Source of the DNA: Desulfobacula sp.
Lineage (GTDB): Bacteria > Desulfobacterota > Desulfobacteria > Desulfobacterales > Desulfobacteraceae
NCBI RefSeq assembly: GCF_021107415.1
Contig: NZ_JAIOSW010000481.1
Span: 1-20,526, forward strand
Direction of reading: 5' to 3'
DNA: 20,526 nucleotides
Below the pieces are notes generated by a model that saw nothing but the letters and a program-made list of their open reading frames with translations, did not search any database and was not told the origin of the DNA. The translations under genes and the position numbers were made by a program. Shown here piece after piece: positions 1 to 6,715 of this stretch (position 1 is the first letter of the stretch; every line of letters starts with the position of its first letter).

Positions 1-781
1 TCCTTTGCAGTGCAATGGCATCATAGTCAGCAAGATTGGGCTTTAGTAGACGAATTTTGTTGAGATTTTCGTCTTTTAAGGCCACTGGCTGGTGGCGGAT
101 TGTCGGAGTTCTTTCCTGATAGAGGATATTTTGGATATAAGCAAATCCGTAGAGTTTATGTTAGAGCCTTTTTCAGGGCATATATCAGCGATGACGTGCC
201 ATAGTCATCATTTAAAATTAACAGACGCTCCACTGTCTTTTTCAATGGCTGCGATGCATATGCAAGCTTCTCAAGGTAATCCACGGCTTCCTGTCCCAAT
301 GACATGAACACCATCATCTGTTTACCCATGAACACTTTTTTCCTGAGCTTGCGAACCTGTTCACTGTGGGACGGTAGATCAATGCGTTTTCGTTTTTCCC
401 AGTTTCTTAAATGGCTTGCCACCAGCTTTTCTTTGTAATAGACAGATAGGGTCCTGGCATCCGCTTTAAGGGTTATAGATTTGCCAACCAGCCTTGGCGG
501 TACCGTATATACATTTGTGTCAAAACGGATACCAAAATCTTTGTATACCTTCAAAGTCTCAGTCTCCCGGAAGTCGGGCAGTGGATCTATCAACGGCCTT
601 AGGGCATCCTTTACAAATCGATGGGCGGGCCTTTCTCCGGTGGTCTGGTGCAGCCTTTGATTGGCCGTGGTATCAATCCATGCCAGGACCTGATGGTTGA
701 CATCATCTAAATCTGCAAACGTTCTGAGGGGCCAAAAATTGTATCGCAGATATTTAATACTGTTTTCGATCTTTCCTTTTT
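1..781 (-). pseudogene. istA: IstA transposase, 3' portion (split by RIT element and frameshifted)
   Basis: Read on the minus strand from 776, the frame continues the 5' part at 4291-4976. It gives KGKIENSIKYLRYNFWPLRT, then a DTTANQRLHQTT segment, then the Mu-type C-terminal beta-barrel region (positions about 593-300). The catalytic Glu of the DDE triad lies in the KGKIEN motif just inside the left side of the insertion. A stop codon (TAA, 156-158) ends the frame after ALKKALT. Shifting by one base at that point resumes a typical IstA tail (KLYGFAYIQNILYQERTP, then an RLLKPNLADYDAI-like end) that runs to about position 1. The gene is therefore broken twice: by the RIT insertion and by a frameshift near 156. 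The frameshift could be a sequencing error. The 145-aa open frame at 156-593 is only part of this remnant. Confidence 0.85.
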
Positions 782-806
782 AATGTGAAGCTTTACATTA
801 AAAAGG
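775..806. repeat. 32-bp near-perfect palindrome at RIT left end
   Basis: CCTTTTTAATGTGAAG is followed directly by CTTTACATTAAAAAGG. The two 16-base halves are reverse complements except at one pair. The outer CCTTTTT (775-781) is also the flanking direct repeat, and the inner AAAAAGG (800-806) begins the left terminal inverted repeat. The 18 bases in between (782-799) have no counterpart at the right end. It probably is a recombination core or recombinase-binding site. Confidence 0.85.
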
Positions 807-835
807 TTATGGAAAGCTAAGGATAATGGGAAGCT
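800..835 (+). repeat. RIT left terminal inverted repeat (IR-L)
   Basis: It begins AAAAAGGTTATGGAAAGC and is the reverse complement of 4262-4297 with 34 of 36 positions matching; the first 29 are identical. It likely binds one or more of the three recombinases. Confidence 0.9.
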
Positions 836-897
836 ACTCTTGAATATCTTTTAAACATGTACAGTTTCTCAGGTTTTTTTTCATTTTTTGATTAAAT

Positions 898-917
898 AAC
901 TTTACATTATACTTCGA
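898..917 (+). repeat. Subterminal copy of RIT end motif (left)
   Basis: AACTTTACATTATACTTCG resembles AACTTCACATTATCCTTAG from the right inverted repeat (4262-4280) and is in the opposite orientation to IR-L. It lies about 50 bp upstream of ritA and contains a possible -10 hexamer (TATACT, 908-913). It could be both a recombinase-binding arm site and an autoregulatory site. No convincing -35 at normal spacing was found. Confidence 0.5.
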
Positions 918-964
918 TCTTTAACTGGCACCCCGGTGCAAAAAAACAGATTGGAGGTAATATA

Positions 965-2212
965 ATGAGGCATCAAAAAAATGAGGTTTATGAATTAATT
1001 TACAAGTTTAAAATTGAATTGAAGAAAGCCCAATATTCAGATTCAACTATCAGAGGGTTTATTACGGTTTGGAATCGTCTGACAAATTACATGATTATTA
1101 TGGGCAAAACAAATTACACTGCAAAAATCGGAATGGACTTCCTGGAAGCTGAATATGATGTAACTGTATATGAAAAACTTACCCCAAGAAATAAATATTA
1201 TACAAGAGCAATTAACATGCTTTCAGATTATCTATTACATGGAATTATTTTTTCCAGAAGAAGACAAGAGATGCGTAATTATCATCCTCAATTTCAAACA
1301 TTATTTCAAGGATATATTGATAAAAAGAGAGCGGACGGTTTTTCCAAATCCACACTGCAATCATATGAGATATACCTCAGCAGATTTTCTGATTACTTAA
1401 ACAGTCGTGGGTTTATCGACATTCGTGATATAGATGATTCAGCCGTTTTAGGATTTACAGAGACTTTCATTCGATATTCACCCTCTGTAATTCATAGCAC
1501 GCTATGTTCCCTGCGTGTTTTTTTCCATTATCTATTTCAATTCGGATTTGTATCCAAGGATTTTGCATATATTGTGCCGCGTGATGGATATAGGCAGAGA
1601 ACAAAAATTCCTTCAGCATATCCAAAAAAGGAGGTGGAAAAACTTTTAGAATCAATTGACAGGGGGAATCCCAAGGGGAAACGGGATTATGCCATAATAC
1701 TGATTGCTGCAAGATTGGGCCTGCGGGCACAAGATATATGTAACTTGTCCTTTATGAACCTGAAATGGGAAACAAACACCATTGAACTACTTCAGCAAAA
1801 AACTAAAAGGCCCGTTATCCTTCCAATGCTGGAGGATGTTGGCCTGGCAATCATTGATTATCTTAAGTATGCAAGGCCAGAATGTGAATCAACCAAAGCA
1901 ATTTTTTTGCGGTTGATCCCTCCGATAGGGAAATTAAAAGCACCTACTTTGCATAGCATTGTTACGCTGCATATGCGTACAGCAGGTATAAAAATACAGA
2001 CTGGTAAAAAACACGGCCCTCATGCACTTCGCCACAGCCTTGCAAGCGCGCTGTTGGAAGAAAATACCCCTTTACCAATTATATCTGAGGTACTGGGCCA
2101 TACAAATACAGAATCCACATCGGTCTATTTAAAAATCGACATAAACCAGCTAAGAACGTGCGCCTTGGACCCTCTAACCTTTGAGTGGAACAAAGGTGAG
2201 GAGGTGTTCTGA
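965..2212 (+). CDS. ritA: RIT tyrosine recombinase A
   Basis: Site-specific tyrosine recombinase of 415 aa, first of a trio. It has an N-terminal SAM-like DNA-binding region (about residues 105-200) and a C-terminal catalytic domain (about 215-395). Catalytic residues visible are Arg254 (in GLRAQD), a Lys at 279 or 281 (in KTKRP), His353 and Arg356 (in HALRH), His379 (in LGH) and the nucleophile Tyr388. The first ~100 residues are an extra segment, as usual for the longest member of the trio. The start is chosen for the GGAGG at 954-958, 6 bases before ATG. Its stop overlaps the ritB start by one base (TGATG), so translation is probably coupled. It is expected to act with RitB and RitC in excision and integration of the element; the division of labour among them is not visible from sequence. 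Confidence 0.93.
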   Translation: MRHQKNEVYELIYKFKIELKKAQYSDSTIRGFITVWNRLTNYMIIMGKTNYTAKIGMDFLEAEYDVTVYEKLTPRNKYYTRAINMLSDYLLHGIIFSRRRQEMRNYHPQFQTLFQGYIDKKRADGFSKSTLQSYEIYLSRFSDYLNSRGFIDIRDIDDSAVLGFTETFIRYSPSVIHSTLCSLRVFFHYLFQFGFVSKDFAYIVPRDGYRQRTKIPSAYPKKEVEKLLESIDRGNPKGKRDYAIILIAARLGLRAQDICNLSFMNLKWETNTIELLQQKTKRPVILPMLEDVGLAIIDYLKYARPECESTKAIFLRLIPPIGKLKAPTLHSIVTLHMRTAGIKIQTGKKHGPHALRHSLASALLEENTPLPIISEVLGHTNTESTSVYLKIDINQLRTCALDPLTFEWNKGEEVF

Positions 2213-3195
2213 TGATAAAAAAAAAAAAAGCGTTTGTTGGTGAATTTAAAGAACTGCTGGAAGATTTTATACAGCATAAAAGAAATCTTGGATATAAGTA
2301 TGGTATCGAGCGTGATAGCCTTCTCAGATTTTCGAAATATACTTTAAATTACAAAATTGAAAACAAATCTTTAACTAAAGAGCCGGTATTAGAGTGGACT
2401 GCAAAAAGAAACTGTGAATCAGTAAAAACATGGGAGCAGCGTGCCAGTAACTTACGGCAGTTTGTATTATATTTGCAAAACCAGGGATACGAAGCATTTA
2501 CACCTTTAAAAAGCTATAAGGTCAGGCGAAGTGAGTATATTCCGTATATATTTACCCATAAGGAAATTGACAATTTTTTTCAAGTCGTTGATACCATGCC
2601 TCTTCACTCTTTGTCTAATAAACATGAAAGTTATCCATTACTATTCCGGTTACTTTATTGTTGTGGCCTTAGAATCTCCGAAGCTCTCCATCTGAAAATC
2701 TTAGATATTGATTTTGATAACAAGGTATTGTTCATAAGGGAATCAAAATTTAATAAAGACAGATTGGTACCCATGTCTATACCTCTTGCAGATATGTTTA
2801 CCAAATATCATTCTTTATTCAACCAGAAAAAACCTGCAGAGGATTATTTTTTCAGGAATAAAAATGGAACTTATTTAACCCGCTCCCGAGTTTACAAGGT
2901 ATATCGTCAATTGCTGTGGAAGGCAAAAATTTCCCATGGTGGCAAAGGTAAGGGACCCAGACTTCATGATTTTCGGCACGCTTTTTGTGTGCATACATTA
3001 ATGAGGCAGGTAAAAAATAAAATTGATCTGTATGTCACACTGCCCATTCTATCTGTTTATGTAGGGCACAATTCAGTGAGAGCTACACAACGTTATCTAA
3101 GATTAACTACTGAAGCATATCCTGACCTGATTAAGAAAATTTCTCTGACATGTGCATATGTGATACCGGAGGTAGTGAAAAATGAAACCAACTAA
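2212..3195 (+). CDS. ritB: RIT tyrosine recombinase B
   Basis: Second tyrosine recombinase of the trio, 327 aa. It has an N-terminal DNA-binding domain (about residues 10-100) and a catalytic domain (about 110-300) with Arg154 (GLRISE), Lys179, His252 and Arg255 (HDFRH), His286 (VGH) and Tyr295. Its start overlaps the ritA stop by one base, with GAGGAGGTG upstream as ribosome-binding site. Its 3' end overlaps ritC by 14 bases. Codons 2-6 contain an uninterrupted run of 13 A (2217-2229), a known type of site for polymerase or replication slippage. A slip of one base would abolish RitB, so the tract could set the ratio of the three proteins or switch the element. Confidence 0.93.
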   Translation: MIKKKKAFVGEFKELLEDFIQHKRNLGYKYGIERDSLLRFSKYTLNYKIENKSLTKEPVLEWTAKRNCESVKTWEQRASNLRQFVLYLQNQGYEAFTPLKSYKVRRSEYIPYIFTHKEIDNFFQVVDTMPLHSLSNKHESYPLLFRLLYCCGLRISEALHLKILDIDFDNKVLFIRESKFNKDRLVPMSIPLADMFTKYHSLFNQKKPAEDYFFRNKNGTYLTRSRVYKVYRQLLWKAKISHGGKGKGPRLHDFRHAFCVHTLMRQVKNKIDLYVTLPILSVYVGHNSVRATQRYLRLTTEAYPDLIKKISLTCAYVIPEVVKNETN

Positions 3196-4201
3196 TTTTG
3201 CATATTACTTGACTAACTTCCTTTCCAAGTATCTTTCGGGAATTGCAGGGCTTAGTCCTAATACCATAATGTCGTACAGGGACACTTTTAGCTTATTTCT
3301 TGATTTTTGTTCCAAGCAGAAAAAGATAAAAGCAGAAAAATTTTCTTTGAATCATCTGAACAGGCAACTAGTTGAACAATATTTGGAGTGGCTTGAAAAA
3401 ACAAGGAATTGCATTGCATCCACAAGGAACGTGCGTTTGGCTGCATTTCATTCTTTTTGTCGATATCTACAAATGGAGTTCCCAGATTATATTCATTCGG
3501 CACAGCAAATACTTTCAATCCCCATGAAGAAAACAAAAAAGATATCTGTTGAATACATAACTCTTGAAGCCATGAAATTTTTACTGAAAAAACCAGATAA
3601 AATGACAAAAAATGGGCGCAGGAATATAGTTCTTTTAAGTCTACTTTATGATTCAGGTGCCAGAGTTCAAGAACTGGCAGATTTAAAAGTTGGTGATATA
3701 AGAATTGCATCTCCTTCAACAGTAAAATTGATGGGTAAAGGCGATAAAACCAGGATTGTTCCATTAATGAAACCTATGTCGAAACTATTAAATCATTATT
3801 TACAAGAAAACAATTTAATAGAGCCACATACATTTGATTACCCTTTATTTAGAAATCGTTCAAAAGATAAGTTGACTCGGGCAGGCATTGCATACATTGT
3901 CAAAAAATATGCCTGTACAGCGATCAAAGAAGCCCCAGGATTGTTTCCAGACAAGCTATCACCGCATTGCTTCAGACATTCCAAAGCCATTCACCTTTTA
4001 CAATCAGGAGTAAATCTCATTTATATACGGGATTTTCTTGGGCATGTTGATATTCAAACAACGGAAATTTACGCCAGAATTGATGGAGAGATGAAAAGAA
4101 AAGCTCTGGAAAAAAGTAATAACAATGTAGTGTCGAGTGAAATGCCTGAATGGCAAAATAATGCAAACCTGATGAACTGGTTGAAAAACATAGGTAAATA
4201 A
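3182..4201 (+). CDS. ritC: RIT tyrosine recombinase C
   Basis: Third tyrosine recombinase, 339 aa, of XerC/D-like layout. It has an N-terminal SAM-like domain (about residues 10-100) and a catalytic domain (about 120-305) with Arg161 (GARVQE), Lys186 (GKGDKT), His262 and Arg265 (HCFRH), His288 (LGH) and Tyr297. A GGAGG at 3168-3172 inside ritB precedes the ATG, and the gene overlaps ritB by 14 bases, so the three genes form one translationally coupled operon. The last ~35 residues after the catalytic Tyr form a polar tail that could mediate trans contacts between recombinase subunits, as in Xer proteins. About 60 bp separate the stop from the right inverted repeat. Confidence 0.93.
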   Translation: MKPTNFAYYLTNFLSKYLSGIAGLSPNTIMSYRDTFSLFLDFCSKQKKIKAEKFSLNHLNRQLVEQYLEWLEKTRNCIASTRNVRLAAFHSFCRYLQMEFPDYIHSAQQILSIPMKKTKKISVEYITLEAMKFLLKKPDKMTKNGRRNIVLLSLLYDSGARVQELADLKVGDIRIASPSTVKLMGKGDKTRIVPLMKPMSKLLNHYLQENNLIEPHTFDYPLFRNRSKDKLTRAGIAYIVKKYACTAIKEAPGLFPDKLSPHCFRHSKAIHLLQSGVNLIYIRDFLGHVDIQTTEIYARIDGEMKRKALEKSNNNVVSSEMPEWQNNANLMNWLKNIGK

Positions 4202-4208
4202 AAAAATA

Positions 4209-4257
4209 TAATGGAAAGTTAAATTATGAAAAGTTGTGGATAATGCAGAAATGAAGA
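4209..4257 (+). repeat. Degenerate subterminal copy of RIT end motif (right)
   Basis: TAATGGAAAGTT (4209-4220), GGATAATG (4238-4245) and GAAG (4253-4256) follow the order of blocks in the terminal repeat, in the orientation opposite to IR-R. The right end thus has two facing copies, mirroring the left end. The core GGATAATG...GAAG faces CTTCACATTATCC (4264-4276) and could also fold as a hairpin after ritC. Confidence 0.45.
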
Positions 4258-4261
4258 TAGC

Positions 4262-4297
4262 AACTTCACATTATCCTTAGCTTTCCATAACCTTTTT
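4262..4297 (-). repeat. RIT right terminal inverted repeat (IR-R)
   Basis: Reverse complement of 800-835 with 34 of 36 matches. Its outer seven bases, CCTTTTT on the plus strand (4291-4297), are also the direct repeat shared with the left junction. The bases beyond, CGTGGGG, are istA coding sequence. Confidence 0.9.
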
Positions 4298-4976
4298 CGT
4301 GGGGAGCCCTGATATTGCAAGCCACAGGGGTAATACTAAACTGTCGTAAAAAATTCAAAAATGATTCATTAAAACGGACCATGGACCCCACACGTTCAGT
4401 TACTGCTGTCAGCATATTATCCACGACTATTTTTTTGGGTGTGCCTCCAAAATAACTGAAGGCTTCAACAAGAGATTGATGAAGTGTTTCTTGTTTTTGA
4501 CTGTGGGTAAAAACCACATAAAGCATTCTGCTGTGGGATTCAATTACGGCCAGGGCATATAGCTTCCTTGAGCTATTCCCATATGCAAGGCTGCCAAAAT
4601 GGCCCCAGTCAATTTGTATCTGTTGACCTGGTCCGGACTCAAAACGGATAAAGGCTTCTTTATAAACATTATGTCTAAGGTGTTTGAGATAATCCAGGAC
4701 AATAGTTATCTCTCCATCAAACCCTTTATCGTGTATCTGTCGCAATACGACGGGAGCCTTGACCTTTGGATATTGCGCTACCATCTCTTTGATGAGTTCC
4801 CGGTATGGATCAAGTTTTGAAGACCTTACCTTCCTTGGTTTATAAGCTGTATCCGGATGCTTGAGATATTTTTTAACCGTGCCCCTGTCCAGATTTAAAG
4901 TCTGGGCAATCTGCCGCTTGGAAAACAGCATCTCTTTTAACCGGTGAATTTCAAAAACAGTTCGGCTGTCTATCAT
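4291..4976 (-). pseudogene. istA: IstA transposase, 5' portion (split by RIT element)
   Basis: The N-terminal 229 residues are those of an IS21-type transposase: a helix-turn-helix at about residues 15-40 (SKRQIAQTLNLDRGTVKKYL), then the RNase H-like catalytic core with Asp123 (QIDWG) and Asp186 (VVDNM). IstA sequence stops at APHEKG, and the next codons (YGKLRIM, then stop at 4266) come from the RIT terminal repeat. The missing Glu-containing half is at 1-781. The ATG at 4976 is preceded by GGGAGG (4985-4990), which overlaps the stop of the upstream small gene. As it stands the protein lacks the third catalytic acid and should be inactive. Confidence 0.9.
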
Positions 4977-4988
4977 TGGATCGCCTCC

Positions 4989-5309
4989 CTACGCTTTATG
5001 AGTGCTTTTTGGCAATGAAAGGACCTGGAACAAGGTGCCGTCATACATGACAAGATCTTTATGGATCAGACTGCTCCGGGCAAAAATATAATCGCCTTCC
5101 TTGAGCCCCAGGGTGGCGCAAATGGTTCTGTCACCGTAAAAGGAAAGCCCATTTCGGTCCGAAGCCAATACCAAAAACAGATAAAGAGCAATTTCCTGCC
5201 AGCTCAATGATTGTAAAAAACCATCTATCAAGAAACGATGGGGGATGAAGCTAAAGCCTTTGCCAGTGCTGCGAATCCGGTCATGAGCAAGCACTTTTTT
5301 TCTTATCAT
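4989..5309 (-). CDS. Small winged-helix-like protein upstream of istA
   Basis: Predicted 106-aa basic protein of unknown function. The ATG at 5309 is chosen because AAGGAGGG lies just upstream; the open frame extends to 5387 without a comparable site. The sequence SLSWQEIALYLFLVLASDRN, then SFYGDRTICATLGL, then ARSSLIHKDLVMYDG reads like a winged helix-turn-helix: a helix, a recognition helix with DRTICATLGL, and a wing, similar to N-terminal parts of plasmid replication or ParB-accessory proteins. Its stop overlaps the istA ribosome-binding site, so it is co-transcribed and probably coupled with istA. A role as regulator of transposition is a guess from position. Confidence 0.6.
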   Translation of the reverse strand: MIRKKVLAHDRIRSTGKGFSFIPHRFLIDGFLQSLSWQEIALYLFLVLASDRNGLSFYGDRTICATLGLKEGDYIFARSSLIHKDLVMYDGTLFQVLSLPKSTHKA

Positions 5310-5375
5310 GTTGCCCTCCTTATTTATTTGGATTTTGACCTGTGTAACACAAACATTCTTCCTTTGTCCCCGAGA

Positions 5376-5516
5376 CCATCTTTGCAATTATGGGGGATTG
5401 ATTGGTACTGTAGCGATAAAAATTTTTACCGCGTCCATCTTTGCAACGGTTGGCACAAGCCAATATTGCCCAGAAAGGCTTTGTACCCTGGATTTCCTCG
5501 CGTCCATCTTTGCAAT
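5376..5516. repeat. Three direct copies of CCATCTTTGCAA
   Basis: The core CCATCTTTGCAA occurs at 5376-5387, 5435-5446 and 5504-5515, spaced 59 and 69 bp. The last two share the longer GCGTCCATCTTTGCAA. Two copies lie inside the zinc-ribbon gene, where they encode the AKMDA motifs; the third begins right after that gene's stop codon. IS21 elements are known for repeated transposase-binding sites near their ends, so these may be such sites. Confidence 0.7.
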
Positions 5517-5822
5517 ACCAATTATTTTTGATGGTTTGGGAGAATGCTGTTGTTTCATGTTTCTGATTTTCTGGAGAGAACGATTCCTGCCAGCTTTCTC
5601 CGGGTTCCTGAGGCGATATTTTTTCCAGTAATCAGGGTTGTTTTGAAGCCATTTTTTTTGCGATAGACGTTGGCCTTCCTTGTAATCAGGATCAGATGCA
5701 AGCTTTTGTTTTTGCCACAGAGCTTTTCGAGTCCGCTGGCAACCTGGTTCTAAACAAAAACTTTGAAATTTATTTCTTGGAATAAAAAAAGTGCTACAAG
5801 CTGGACAGGGAACAGATTCCAT
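5388..5822 (-). CDS. Small Cys-rich (zinc-ribbon-like) protein
   Basis: Predicted 144 aa, function unknown. The ATG at 5822 is preferred over a TTG at 5840 because GGAGGGAG immediately precedes it. The N-terminus has two Cys pairs, Cys6-x2-Cys9 and Cys23-x4-Cys28, typical of a small zinc-binding fold. A highly basic, aromatic segment follows (residues 33-95, with NPDYWKKYRLRNPEK), consistent with nucleic acid binding. The C-terminal third contains AKMDA twice (104-108 and 127-131), encoded by direct DNA repeats. It is the first gene of a leftward series with the winged-helix-like gene and istA, but the 78-bp gap after it is larger than the later spacing. The C-terminal part may be coding sequence laid over IS end repeats. 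Confidence 0.55.
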   Translation of the reverse strand: MESVPCPACSTFFIPRNKFQSFCLEPGCQRTRKALWQKQKLASDPDYKEGQRLSQKKWLQNNPDYWKKYRLRNPEKAGRNRSLQKIRNMKQQHSPKPSKIIGIAKMDARKSRVQSLSGQYWLVPTVAKMDAVKIFIATVPINPP

Positions 5823-5865
5823 ACTCCCTCCTGAAAACAAATATCAATATGAGGTGAATTAAATA

Positions 5866-5993
5866 GAGGGAATTATAGTATTAAAAAAATAATTTAAGGG
5901 AATGAAATGGAGGGAATTAGATTTGTGGCGGGTCATTTATCCTGAAATTGGCTGGGAAAAAATCCCTCATGATGGCAGGGAATTAAATCCCTG
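5866..5993. repeat. Cluster of (G/C)AGGGAATTA repeats near probable IS end
   Basis: GAGGGAATTA at 5866-5875 and 5910-5919, CAGGGAATTA at 5976-5985 and a variant AAGGGAATGA at 5896-5905 are on the plus strand. The last exact copy runs into AAATCCCTG, giving an imperfect palindrome (5976-5993). The cluster lies between the zinc-ribbon gene and the point where RHS homology breaks. It may be the outer end of the IS element, with transposase-binding repeats, or the promoter/operator of the leftward genes. Confidence 0.5.
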
Positions 5994-6715
5994 TTTCCAG
6001 AACCGTCATAAACTGCCAAAAGCCTTGTTAAACCTTGCCACAGGTATTTTTCAGTGATGATGCCGTTGACTTTTTTGGCAATCCGCCTGCCCATGGGATC
6101 ATGCACATACTCTATCAGGGTGGTGTCCGGCAGGGTGACGCTTAAAAGCTCTCCCCTTGATGAATAAAAATATTCCGTAATGTCTGAACCTGTGGTTTTG
6201 CTTTCAAGGAATCCGTCCACGCTGTACTGGTAGACAGAGCTGCCGGCCGTGAGCAGATGGTCTTCATCGGAATAGGTCAATGTCCTGCCCGTGATTCCCC
6301 TTGCCGTGTTCATTTCATAAGTCCGGGTGCCGTTGGAACCGTATTGGTATTCTTCCACAAGCGTACTGTTTTTTGTCACTGTCAGAAGCCGTCCCATTGT
6401 GTCGTAGGTATAACCATACTCAGAGGCTGTGCCGTTAACAGTTTCCGATTTATGGGTAACCTTACAGTTGTCATCCCTGGTAAGATCCCATGTGGTAAGG
6501 TTTTGGCCATTAATGCTATAGTCCTGTATATCCAGCTCACCATAACCGTTAAAGGTTCGGGCAATGTTCAGATTACCTCCTGTTACTGTTTCCGGAAGAC
6601 CGTTATGGGTGTTGCGGGTAATGGTAAAGTTCCCGGAACCCGTCGGATCAACCAAATTAACCGGATCATTTAGGACATAAACATAAATATTAAAGTGCTT
6701 TTCAGAGCCAACTAT
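5933..6715 (-). pseudogene. Displaced RHS/YD-repeat core fragment
   Basis: The open frame has no start codon; upstream it is closed by TAA at 6716-6718. It begins with about 17 codons matching the end of the RHS core (YVLNDPVNLVDPTG). It then jumps in frame to GSGNFTITRNT and runs about 216 residues nearly identical to the main RHS protein; I count 16 differences by hand. The matching DNA in the main gene is about 8035-8680. Homology stops at YDGSGN (near 6000), after which 19 unrelated residues (RDLIPCHHEGFFPSQFQDK) lead to a stop at 5933. This is a partial duplication left downstream of the immunity candidate, cut at its far side probably by the IS element. It could be a recombination reservoir for the main gene. 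Confidence 0.85.

Larger units (their letters stand above)
775..4297 (+). mobile_element. RIT (recombinase in trio) element inserted in istA
   Basis: Three consecutive, overlapping tyrosine recombinase genes on the plus strand lie between 36-bp terminal inverted repeats (800-835 and 4262-4297). The interval is flanked by direct copies of CCTTTTT at 775-781 and 4291-4297. The interval between them splits an istA gene on the opposite strand. Deleting 782-4297 joins GAA-AAA-GGA-AAG-ATC-GAA and restores the istA frame, so the ends are set to within the 7-bp repeat. Size is about 3.5 kb. Gene number, sizes (415/327/339 aa), overlap and palindromic ends match the described RIT family. No cargo gene is present. 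All three recombinases keep their catalytic residues, so the element may be active. Confidence 0.9.
1..5993 (-). mobile_element. IS21-family element (partial, interrupted)
   Basis: The minus strand carries a small zinc-ribbon-like gene, a small winged-helix-like gene and an IstA-type DDE transposase in one tightly spaced series. IS21 elements normally have istA followed by istB; istB would lie left of position 1 and cannot be seen. The right boundary is inferred. Homology of the neighbouring RHS fragment stops near 5994-6000, and the stretch 5866-5993 is rich in short repeats, as IS21 ends often are. The two small upstream genes may be passengers of the IS or unrelated sequence; in the second case the true IS end may lie near the 5376-5516 repeats. 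The element is broken by the RIT insertion and by an istA frameshift. Confidence 0.5.

Noticed and set aside
156..593. 145-aa open frame as a separate gene
   Set aside because: It is an internal part of the istA 3' remnant; IstA homology continues on both sides, upstream to 781 and downstream in another frame.
965..4201. Phage or integron integrases
   Set aside because: No attC sites, cassettes or phage genes; three overlapping recombinases between inverted repeats fit the RIT family.
5341..5351. TGTGTAACACA palindrome as IS terminus or operator
   Set aside because: Too short and isolated to support a call, although it lies near the start of the winged-helix-like gene.
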